36,416 bases of DNA, from NCBI GenBank assembly GCA_034430655.1, contig DAOUEC010000267.1, positions 1 through 36,416 on the forward strand, read 5' to 3'. This document shows, in pieces, positions 29,839 through 36,416 of the stretch (position 1 is its first letter; the number at the start of each line of letters is the position of its first letter). The notes under the pieces are model-generated. The model was not told where the DNA came from, ran no database searches, and saw only the letters and a list, made by a program, of their open reading frames with translations. Made by a program: the position numbers and the translations under genes. The stretch comes from JAUWNP01 sp034430655. GTDB lineage: Bacteria > Chloroflexota > Anaerolineae > B4-G1.

Positions 29839-31107
29839 TCATTCTCCAGTGGGCGGCCCGGCAATGGCGAGAGCATAAGCGTCGGGGTCTAGCCAGCGCC
29901 GAGCGACGGCCTGCACCCGCTCGATGGTGATATCGTTGATCAGGCCCGCGTAGCGCTGCAGGTAGTCCAGACCCAGGCTGTAGCGCTCCATATTGAGGAT
30001 GGCCTGTGCTACTCCCTCGTTGGTCTCCAACCTCAGGGGCAGGCTGCCGGTGATGAAAGCCTTGTTGTCGGCTAACTCCTCTTCGCCCACTGGTTCCTCG
30101 CAGATGCGGCGAATCTCGGCGCGGATGCTAGCGATGGCCCGCTCGATGTTGGCTGGGTTGACACCAGCGATGACGCTCCAGGGGCCGGGGCCAGGGCCGC
30201 CATCCACGCGGCTGAGCGAATAGTAGGCCAACCCCTGCTCGTCGCGCACCTTCTCCCCCAGGCGGCCCATCAATCCGAAGACACCCAGGATAGTGTTGCA
30301 CACGATCGCATCCAGGAAGTCTGGCGCGGTGCGCGGGGGGCCGGGATAGCCCAGGATGGTGTCTGATTGCGTCTTGCCGGGGATGGAGACGGTGCGCTCG
30401 CGAACCTCGGTGATGCGGAAAACCTCGGGGAGCGGAGTGCGTTCGTAGGTGTGACCTTCCCAATTACCAAATACATCCTCGATCTGTGCCAGCGCGTCGG
30501 TAGTCTCCACCGCGCCTACCACGACAATGACCATCCCCTGTGGGCCGTAGCCGCCAGCGTAGAATCCGGCCAGGTCATCACGACTGAGGCCGCTGATCGT
30601 CTCGGCGTAGCCGGTGAGGCTACGGGCATAGGGATGCCCTTGAGGGTAGGCCAGTTCGCGGAAGGTGAGACCTGCCATGCGCTGAGTGTCGTGGGCGCGT
30701 TCCTCCAGGTCGGTGAGAATCTCGCCGCGCAGTTTCTCGACCTCGTCGCGGGGGAAGGTGGGATGGCACAGCACGTCGGCGAGGATGTTGAGCATCAGCG
30801 GCAGGTCTTCGACCAGGCTCTTGGTGCCAAAGCCGGTGGTGTGCATACCTCCACTGACGCCAGCGTTAGCGCCGACCGATTCCGACTCTTCGTAAATCTG
30901 CTCGAAGGTGCGATTCGCGGTGCCGCGCATCAGAGCGTCAGCGGTGAAGGCGGACAGCCCGGCTTGCTCCGATCGTTCGTCGTAGCCGCCAACGCGCAGG
31001 TAGCCGTTCAGGACCGCTGATGGGCTGCTGTGGTTCTCACGCACCAATATGATGATGCCGTTAGGCAATTCGTAGTGTGTGATGTCCTCGGGTCCAGGGA
31101 TAGACAT
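29839..31107 (-). CDS. M16-family peptidase-like protein, inactive partner
   Basis: A 422-aa member of the pitrilysin/mitochondrial processing peptidase family. The zinc motif HXXEH of active members is replaced by AFTAD within GLSAFTADALMRGT, so it should be catalytically dead. It retains family segments such as HPTFPRDEVEKLRGEIL and YARSLTGYAETISGLSRDDL and the C-terminal RSEIREI-like Arg/Tyr region. It follows the active subunit gene and probably forms a heterodimer in which it supplies the second half of the chamber. ATG 31107 follows GAGGAG. Confidence 0.88.
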   Translation of the reverse strand: MSIPGPEDITHYELPNGIIILVRENHSSPSAVLNGYLRVGGYDERSEQAGLSAFTADALMRGTANRTFEQIYEESESVGANAGVSGGMHTTGFGTKSLVEDLPLMLNILADVLCHPTFPRDEVEKLRGEILTDLEERAHDTQRMAGLTFRELAYPQGHPYARSLTGYAETISGLSRDDLAGFYAGGYGPQGMVIVVVGAVETTDALAQIEDVFGNWEGHTYERTPLPEVFRITEVRERTVSIPGKTQSDTILGYPGPPRTAPDFLDAIVCNTILGVFGLMGRLGEKVRDEQGLAYYSLSRVDGGPGPGPWSVIAGVNPANIERAIASIRAEIRRICEEPVGEEELADNKAFITGSLPLRLETNEGVAQAILNMERYSLGLDYLQRYAGLINDITIERVQAVARRWLDPDAYALAIAGPPTGE

Positions 31108-31120
31108 TGCTCTCCTCTCA

Positions 31121-31183
31121 CAGGTTACAGGTTTCAAGTTTCAGGCTATGGAACGTGAAACCTGAAACGCTGCAACGTGAAAC
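31121..31183. repeat. Heptamer-type inverted repeat between the two M16 genes
   Basis: CAGGTTACAGGTTTCAAGTT at 31121 and GTGAAACCTGAAACG at 31155 give inverted AGGTTTCA cores at about 7-base steps. It occupies the whole gap and touches the stop of the active subunit. Confidence 0.7.
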
Positions 31184-32466
31184 TATGCCTTTTTGGGCAC
31201 GTACCATCCGACTGTGCGGTTCGACCGCTTGAGATACTTCTGTGCCGCGCGCTGCACGTCCTCGACAGTGACGGCACTGAGTTTGGCGATGTAGTTCTCG
31301 AACCAGGTGTGATCGGCGAAGACTTCGCTGAAGCCCAGCCACAGTGCCTGCCCAGTGACGGATTCGCTGGAGTAGGCGAACTGTGCCTTGGTCTGCTTGA
31401 TCGCTTTGGTCAATTCCTCCGGCGTAGCCGGCTCAGTGGCCACACGCGCCAGTTCCGTATCCAGCGCCTCCTCTACCTCGGCCAGCGTATGGCCGGCGCG
31501 CACGACGGCCGAGAGGCCGTAGACAAAGGGATCAATGGTCGGCAGCAGGGAGCCGGATACGCCGGTCGCCAGTTCCGTCGCCACCAATACCTTGTAGAGG
31601 TGGCTACTCTTGTTGGTCGTGCCACCGCCGAAGAAAGCCAGACCGCTGGCTCCGCTCAAGATGGCATCGAGCACGGTCATGGCGAAGAAGTCAGGCTCGT
31701 GGACGGTGGGAGCGCGGAAGACCATCTGAAGGTAAGCGACTTTGCCATCCCCCTCCAGAATCACGCGCCGCTCTCCTTTCTGCGGGGGCTCGACGGCTGT
31801 CACCAACGGGACATTTGGACCATCTGGGATTGTGCCGAAGTGATGTTCGATCAGCCGCAGCATTTCGTCGGCTTTGAAGTCACCTACCGCGACGGCCAGC
31901 GCATTGTTGGGCGCGTAGTAGGTACGATAGTGCGCGTGCAGTTGATCGCGGGTCATCGTCTCCAGGTCGCACATGTGGCCGACGGTGTCGGTGCCGTAGG
32001 GGTGCACGCGGAAAGCGGCCGCCATCAACTCCTCATTGAGCAGAAATTTCGGGGTGTTTTCAGCTCCTTGCCGCTCACTGATGATGACGGTGCGCTCAGC
32101 GGCGACCTCGTCGGGGTCGAAGAGCGAGTTGACCATACGGTCAGCCTCGATACGCAGGGCCAACTCAATACGGTCGGCGGGCAGTGTGGCGAAGTAGGTG
32201 GTGAAGTCGTACCAGGTCATGCCGTTGAAGACGCCGCCCTCGCGGGCAATTGCCTTTTCCGCCACGCCTTTGGGGAATGCCTGTGTCCCCTTGAAGAGCA
32301 TGTGCTCGACCCAGTGGGCGATGCCGGTAATGCCTAAGTGTTCGTTGCGACTCCCCACCCGATACCAGACCCAGAAACTGGCCACCGGGGCGGCGTGCGC
32401 CTCCTTGACCAGCACGGTCAATTGGTTGGGCAGTTGCGTTTTGATAAGGCCATTGGTTTTGTTCAT
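31183..32466 (-). CDS. M16-family zinc metalloprotease, active subunit
   Basis: A 427-aa insulinase/pitrilysin-like peptidase. HWVEH (residues 51-55: H51, E54, H55) and E131 in ERTVIISE give the inverted zinc motif with the usual spacing of about 75 residues. The glycine-rich loop GGVFNGMTWYDFTTYFATLP matches the family. No signal peptide is obvious, so a cytoplasmic role or export by an unrecognised route remains open. The ATG at 32466 has AGGAGA and starts eight bases after ugd. It is followed by the inactive partner. Confidence 0.92.
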   Translation of the reverse strand: MNKTNGLIKTQLPNQLTVLVKEAHAAPVASFWVWYRVGSRNEHLGITGIAHWVEHMLFKGTQAFPKGVAEKAIAREGGVFNGMTWYDFTTYFATLPADRIELALRIEADRMVNSLFDPDEVAAERTVIISERQGAENTPKFLLNEELMAAAFRVHPYGTDTVGHMCDLETMTRDQLHAHYRTYYAPNNALAVAVGDFKADEMLRLIEHHFGTIPDGPNVPLVTAVEPPQKGERRVILEGDGKVAYLQMVFRAPTVHEPDFFAMTVLDAILSGASGLAFFGGGTTNKSSHLYKVLVATELATGVSGSLLPTIDPFVYGLSAVVRAGHTLAEVEEALDTELARVATEPATPEELTKAIKQTKAQFAYSSESVTGQALWLGFSEVFADHTWFENYIAKLSAVTVEDVQRAAQKYLKRSNRTVGWYVPKKA

Positions 32467-32474
32467 CGTGTCTC

Positions 32475-33779
32475 CTAATTCTCGTAGCCCCGGCCTATGC
32501 CCCGGTAGTAGAATCCCAGTTCCTTCATCATCGCGGGATCATAGATGTTACGTCCATCTATGAGCACCGGCTGATTCATCGACTCCCGGACGCGGGCCAG
32601 GTCCAGGTTCTTGAACTCATTCCACTCGGTGACGACGACGAGCGCATCGCATCCCTCCGCCAGGGTGTAGGCGTCTTCGGCCAGTTCTACACCGGGCACC
32701 ACCCGCGCCGCAACCTTCATCGCCACCGGATCGTAGGCACGCACGCGGGCTCCCGCGGTCTGCAGCATACGGGCGATGTGGGCAGAAGGGGCTTCGCGCA
32801 TGTCGTCGGTGTTGGGCTTGAACGCCAATCCCAGCAGACCGACTGTCTTACCTCGCAGGCTACCCAGTGCCTGCTCCAACTTGCGCACCACTGCCCGGCG
32901 TTGGTCGGTGTTGATCTCTATCACTGCGTGCAGCAACTGTGGATGCTGTCCTTTGATCTCGGCCATGTAGGCCAGTGCCTTGACGTCCTTGGGGAAGCAA
33001 CTCCCGCCGTACCCCACACCGGCGTCGAGGAAAGTGTGACCGATGCGCTTATCGTAGCCCATCCCGGTGGCTACCTCCTTGACGTCGGCCCCCAGTGCCT
33101 CGCAGATGTTGGCAATCTCGTTGATAAACGAGATGCGCGTGGCCAGGAAGGCATTAGAGGCATACTTGATCGTCTCAGCCGTGCGCAGGTCGGTGATCAT
33201 GATGGTCGTGCGCAGCGGGAGGTACAACTGGGCCACCTTTTCCGCAGCCTCCCTGTTTAGCGAGCCCAGCACGACACGGTCGGGGTACATAAAATCGCTG
33301 ATGGCGGAGCCTTCACGCAGGAACTCGGGATTGGAGACCACGGCGAAGTCCACGCCGTCGTTGCGACACTCGCGGATGATGTCGGCCACCCAGTCGCCGG
33401 TTCCCACAGGGACGGTGGATTTATTCACGATGGTTATAGGGTGCTCCATTACCTCGGCGATGGAACGCGCCGCCATGCGCACATAGCGCAGGTCGGCCTC
33501 GCCATCCACCCCTTCCGGAGTGCCCACGGCGATAAACACAAATTCCGCCTCCTTAAGTCCCTCGGCATACGAGGTAGTGAAACTGAGTCGGCCCGCTCGG
33601 GTGTTGCGGGCCACCAATTCCTCCAGGCCCGACTCGTAGATGGGCATCACTCCCTGCTTCAGGCCTTTGATCTTCTGCTCGTTGATGTCTACGCAGACGA
33701 CCCGGTTGCCCAGGTCAGCGAGGCAGGCCCCGGTGACCAGCCCCACGTAGCCGACGCCGATGACGGTGATATTCTTCAT
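32475..33779 (-). CDS. ugd: UDP-glucose 6-dehydrogenase
   Basis: Oxidises UDP-glucose to UDP-glucuronate with 2 NAD+, supplying polysaccharide and cell-surface synthesis. The 434-aa product has the Rossmann motif GVGYVGLVTGACLA (8-21), the family segment NKSTVPVGTGDWV, and the catalytic Cys261 in GYGGSCFPKDVKAL. The C-terminal domain has GLAFKPNTDDMREAPS. A related UDP-sugar dehydrogenase is possible, but the sequence matches the glucose enzyme well. It has its own promoter at 33816-33844 and is the first gene of the ugd-M16-M16 run. Confidence 0.94.
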   Translation of the reverse strand: MKNITVIGVGYVGLVTGACLADLGNRVVCVDINEQKIKGLKQGVMPIYESGLEELVARNTRAGRLSFTTSYAEGLKEAEFVFIAVGTPEGVDGEADLRYVRMAARSIAEVMEHPITIVNKSTVPVGTGDWVADIIRECRNDGVDFAVVSNPEFLREGSAISDFMYPDRVVLGSLNREAAEKVAQLYLPLRTTIMITDLRTAETIKYASNAFLATRISFINEIANICEALGADVKEVATGMGYDKRIGHTFLDAGVGYGGSCFPKDVKALAYMAEIKGQHPQLLHAVIEINTDQRRAVVRKLEQALGSLRGKTVGLLGLAFKPNTDDMREAPSAHIARMLQTAGARVRAYDPVAMKVAARVVPGVELAEDAYTLAEGCDALVVVTEWNEFKNLDLARVRESMNQPVLIDGRNIYDPAMMKELGFYYRGIGRGYEN

Positions 33780-33815
33780 GCTTCAGTATACTCTCCTTGC
33801 TTGATTTTAGACCCA

Positions 33816-33844
33816 ATGATACCACAACCGGCGATTTGTACCAA
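33816..33844 (-). promoter_or_regulatory. Promoter of ugd
   Basis: On the complement TTGGTA (33844-33839), a 17-base spacer, TATCAT (33821-33816), 36 bases before the ATG. Confidence 0.5.
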
Positions 33845-33864
33845 GTCGGTGAGGCGTGTATAAT
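33836..33864 (+). promoter_or_regulatory. Divergent promoter-like sequence with no assigned gene
   Basis: TTGTAC (33836-33841), a 17-base spacer, consensus TATAAT (33859-33864). It overlaps the ugd -35 region on the other strand. Downstream on + there is no established gene, only 33869-34031 and then der in antisense. Confidence 0.5.
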
Positions 33865-34031
33865 CTAGGTGCTCGATACTTGTGTGGGGGTTCGTGGAAC
33901 TTTCGCGCCGAAGACGCACGCTGCTTCGCACGCGATTACAGTCACCCCGGCCATCGTTCGAACCGCATTGGCTTCCGTGTCGTCACCGGCCCGCGGCCGG
34001 TAGCAGATAGCAGTGAGCCGACAATCGAGGG
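33865..34031 (+). other. Non-coding stretch behind a + strand promoter (possible small RNA or leaderless ORF)
   Basis: The stretch between the promoter and der holds a weak leaderless-type ORF from GTG 33869 to TAG 34003 (44 aa, no SD) and a hairpin ACCGGCC/GGCCGGT at about 33988-34004 without a T-run. I see no known RNA family in it. Confidence 0.3.
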
Positions 34032-35420
34032 CTAACTGCGGGCGGCGAGTGGCTGACGGCTACGACGCCGGAATACCAACCGGAGCGGAGTGCCGGGGAA
34101 CTTGCATGCCTCCCGCAGCCGGTTCTCCAGGTAGCGCTCGTAACTGAAGTGCACCAGGTCAGGATCATTCACGTGGAAGATGAAGGTCGGCGGATCCACG
34201 CCGGGCTGGCTGGCGTAGTAGATCTTGAGCCGTTTACCTCGCTTGCTGGGCGGGGCGTGGCGGGCCAGCGCGTCGTGCACTAGCCGGTTGAGTTCCCCAG
34301 TGGGGATGCGCCGCCATCTTGCGGCCTGCACGGCTAGCGCCGTTGGGATCACTTTGTTCACCCGCTGCCCCGTGAGCGCGGATATGAAAAGCACGGGCAC
34401 GTAGTCAAGGAAGCGGAGGGTCTCACGTGTCCACCTGGTATACTCCACCATGGTGTGGGCATCTTTCTCTACCGCATCCCACTTATTGATCAACACCACC
34501 ACGCTGGCCCATTCGTCGAGGATGAAACCGGCCACGTGAGCATCCTGCGCGGTGATCCCCTCGACGCCGTCTACCATCAGCAGCGCGACGTTGGCCCGCT
34601 GAATGGCCCGTAGCGCCCGCAGCACACTGTAGCGCTCCACTCCGCGTTCGATCTTGCCCCGCCGCCGGATGCCGGCTGTGTCAATCAACGTGATGGGCGT
34701 GCCTTCCCACTCCAGATACGTGTCAATGGCGTCGCGGGTGGTGCCGGGAATCGGGCTGACGATGGCCCGCTCTTCGCCGAGCAGCCTGTTCAAGAGTGAT
34801 GACTTGCCCACGTTGGGCCGGCCAACGATGGCGATTTTTACCGTTTCGTCCTCGACCTCTGGCTCGGAGGGGGGTAACGCCTCGACCACATCGTCCAGCA
34901 GGTCGGCTACGCCGATGCCGTGCAGGGCGGAGATGGGGTAAACCTCTCCCAGGCCCAGGGCGTAGAACTCCAGCGCGGCCTGGCGCAGGCGGGGGTTATC
35001 GGCCTTGTTGGCGGCCAGAAAGACGGGGCAGCGGGAGCGGCGCAGGATGTCGGTCACTTCCTCGTCGGCGGGGGTGAGACCACTGGCGACATCGGTGATG
35101 AAGATGACCGCGTCAGCCTCCTGGATCGCCAGTTCAACCTGGGCGCGTATCAAGGGGATATAGGGGGCGGAGTCCTGTGTCAACACCCGTTCGGGGCCGG
35201 GCCGCCTCCCGGCAACGACGGTCTCAGGCAGCACCTCAATACCGCCGGTGTCCACCACGGTGAAGGGGACGCCGTTCCATTCGGCAGGGGCGTGCAGCCG
35301 GTCGCGGGTCGTACCCGGCAGATCGTGCACCACCGCCAGCCGCTGGCCGACGATGCGGTTGAAGAGGGTGGACTTACCCACGTTGGGCCGGCCCACGAGG
35401 GCTACGATTGGTCTGCTCAT
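34032..35420 (-). CDS. der: Ribosome-assembly GTPase Der (EngA)
   Basis: Essential double GTPase for 50S subunit maturation. The 462-aa product has GTPase domain 1 with GRPNVGKST (9-17) and DTGGI, domain 2 with GRPNVGKSSLLN, DTAGIRRRGK and NKWD, and a C-terminal KH-like domain. A segment after DTGGI (EVLPETVVAGRRPGPERVL) is longer than in E. coli Der; such inserts occur in related phyla. The ATG at 35420 (MSRPIVALVGRP) is chosen; 26 earlier codons are Pro/Arg-rich and atypical. It follows the YbbR-like gene by 46 bases. Confidence 0.95.
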   Translation of the reverse strand: MSRPIVALVGRPNVGKSTLFNRIVGQRLAVVHDLPGTTRDRLHAPAEWNGVPFTVVDTGGIEVLPETVVAGRRPGPERVLTQDSAPYIPLIRAQVELAIQEADAVIFITDVASGLTPADEEVTDILRRSRCPVFLAANKADNPRLRQAALEFYALGLGEVYPISALHGIGVADLLDDVVEALPPSEPEVEDETVKIAIVGRPNVGKSSLLNRLLGEERAIVSPIPGTTRDAIDTYLEWEGTPITLIDTAGIRRRGKIERGVERYSVLRALRAIQRANVALLMVDGVEGITAQDAHVAGFILDEWASVVVLINKWDAVEKDAHTMVEYTRWTRETLRFLDYVPVLFISALTGQRVNKVIPTALAVQAARWRRIPTGELNRLVHDALARHAPPSKRGKRLKIYYASQPGVDPPTFIFHVNDPDLVHFSYERYLENRLREACKFPGTPLRLVFRRRSRQPLAARS

Positions 35421-35466
35421 CCCTTGCTTACCTGCCTCATTGAGATAGGGCACGGCAACCGCGCCC

Positions 35467-36416
35467 TTACTCCTCGGTGGGGGTGGGGGTCGGTGCAACG
35501 GCGATCTCCACCTGCACGGTGACCGGAATGATGCTCTGAGCGGTCAATCCTTCCGGCACCACCACCTGTGGCTCGACTTGGTGCGTTCCACGCGGTAGCC
35601 CGAACAGGTCGAGGACAACGCGCACGTCGCCAGTCTTCAGTGTCTCCAGCAAAGGCAACGGGCCACTCAGGATGACCTCGACGGTCTCCAACGAGACTGT
35701 GGCCGTGAGGCCCGGTCTCAGGCCCTGAAGTTCCGGTGTGACCTCCATCGTCAAACTGCTCTGAATGGCCTCGATGAAGACTCTCACCTCTACTTGTTGG
35801 TCCGAGACGACCGCGACGTCTGGCGGCACGTTCAGGGCTGGTCGAACAATCACGTCGGCCTGGGCTCCTTCCACGTCTACCGGCGCTTCGATGTAGCCCG
35901 GGAGCGCCTCAAGGACGTTGGGATTGCCGAAGACGGTGACCTCAGGTGGCTCGACGGAGATATCGGTGACGCGGTAGCCGGGAGCGACTTGTCCTTCGAG
36001 TACCACCTTAACGGGCAGAAGGCGGTAGTAGCTTGACAGTTCAATGGGGATGCGCACATTGACCACATCAGGCGTCAATGTGATGTGGGAGACGGGCTGC
36101 CCCTCGCTGTCCTGTGGCTGCAACTGTAATTCTCTCTCAATGTCGGCGTTGGCATCCTGCACGGAGACCGACGTGAAGGCTTCGACGATCTGGGCGACGT
36201 AGGTGCTGTGTCCGCTCACCGTCACCTCGCTTGGGTCTATGGTCGTCGCCCGCCTGAGATAGCCCAGAGCCGGTTTTCCCTCTATCTGCACGCGCACGGG
36301 CACAGAGCGCTCCGCTCGGGCGTCCAATTCCAGAGTAACGTACTCGGGTTCGAAGAGTATCACCCGTGAGGGCTGTTTGTTCAATGTCACCTGGACGGGC
36401 ACCTGGTGGCTCCCTG
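35467..36416 (-). CDS. YbbR-domain protein (CdaR-like), partial at window end
   Basis: YbbR/CdaR proteins are envelope-anchored and, in Firmicutes, regulate the c-di-AMP cyclase CdaA. At least three beta-rich YbbR repeats are visible: VPVRVQIEGKPALGYLRRAT...PSEVTVSG, LPVKVVLEGQVAPGYRVTD...PPEVTVFG, and a third ending GLTAQSIIPVTVQVEIAV. The short C-terminal tail is Thr/Pro-rich (APTPTPTEE). The reading frame is open through base 36416 (G-S-H-Q before the GTG at 36402), so the gene starts outside the window, where a membrane anchor and cdaA would be expected. Confidence 0.85.
   Translation of the reverse strand, partial: GSHQVPVQVTLNKQPSRVILFEPEYVTLELDARAERSVPVRVQIEGKPALGYLRRATTIDPSEVTVSGHSTYVAQIVEAFTSVSVQDANADIERELQLQPQDSEGQPVSHITLTPDVVNVRIPIELSSYYRLLPVKVVLEGQVAPGYRVTDISVEPPEVTVFGNPNVLEALPGYIEAPVDVEGAQADVIVRPALNVPPDVAVVSDQQVEVRVFIEAIQSSLTMEVTPELQGLRPGLTATVSLETVEVILSGPLPLLETLKTGDVRVVLDLFGLPRGTHQVEPQVVVPEGLTAQSIIPVTVQVEIAVAPTPTPTEE

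Overview
The window looks like a chromosome segment from a member of the Chloroflexota, most likely an Anaerolineae-like lineage. This is inferred from the GC-rich coding sequence, the secE-nusG-rplKAJL block that is not followed by rpoB, the style of the many dispersed repeats, and the mixture of Chloroflexota-like lgt, COG4087 phosphatase and ABC exporter genes. No 16S gene is present, so the taxonomy is an inference. The segment is dense and ordinary in core content, with an accessory, decaying patch at about 7.6-10.6 kb and another accessory patch at about 23.8-25.3 kb.

Left part (1-7.6 kb, mostly + strand): the first codons of a divergent gene at the edge; 6-phosphogluconate dehydrogenase (gnd); a 314-bp region bounded by 22-bp inverted repeats; then a tRNA/translation block made of tRNA-Arg(CCG), tRNA-Thr(GGT), rpmG, tRNA-Trp(CCA), secE, nusG (with an acidic N-terminal extension), rplK, rplA, an L10 leader RNA with attenuator, rplJ and rplL. 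A divergent lgt-like membrane protein and a small P-type-ATPase-like HAD phosphatase follow.

Middle part (7.6-23.8 kb, almost all - strand): a frameshifted methyltransferase, a tandem GNAT protein and a broken aminoglycoside 6-adenylyltransferase (one stop and two frameshifts). Next come an EF-G-like GTPase carrying repeat-derived in-frame insertions, an amidase, an ABC-F ATPase and a metalloprotease-like protein. A + strand mazEF pair with a clear promoter/operator is followed by a heterodimeric ABC exporter (two half-transporters) and an overlapping run of three genes encoding four HAD phosphatase domains.

Accessory regulatory patch (23.8-25.3 kb): two strong divergent promoters share one -35 region. 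The - strand transcript has a perfect Shine-Dalgarno, a 29-codon ORF folded into a long hairpin, and two tandem terminator hairpins before the HAD genes, which resembles an undescribed attenuator or a small RNA. The + strand promoter serves a thioredoxin-fold protein without the CXXC active site. Two very small convergent genes follow.

Right part (25.3-36.4 kb, - strand): a GNAT-like protein, D-aminoacyl-tRNA deacylase (dtd), a MazG-like pyrophosphohydrolase, an unknown 288-aa protein, trpS, acpS, an inactive plus active M16 peptidase pair, UDP-glucose dehydrogenase, the ribosome GTPase der, and a YbbR/CdaR-like protein that runs off the window end. Short tandem repeats with 7-8-bp units recur at several gene junctions, and once inside the EF-G-like gene.
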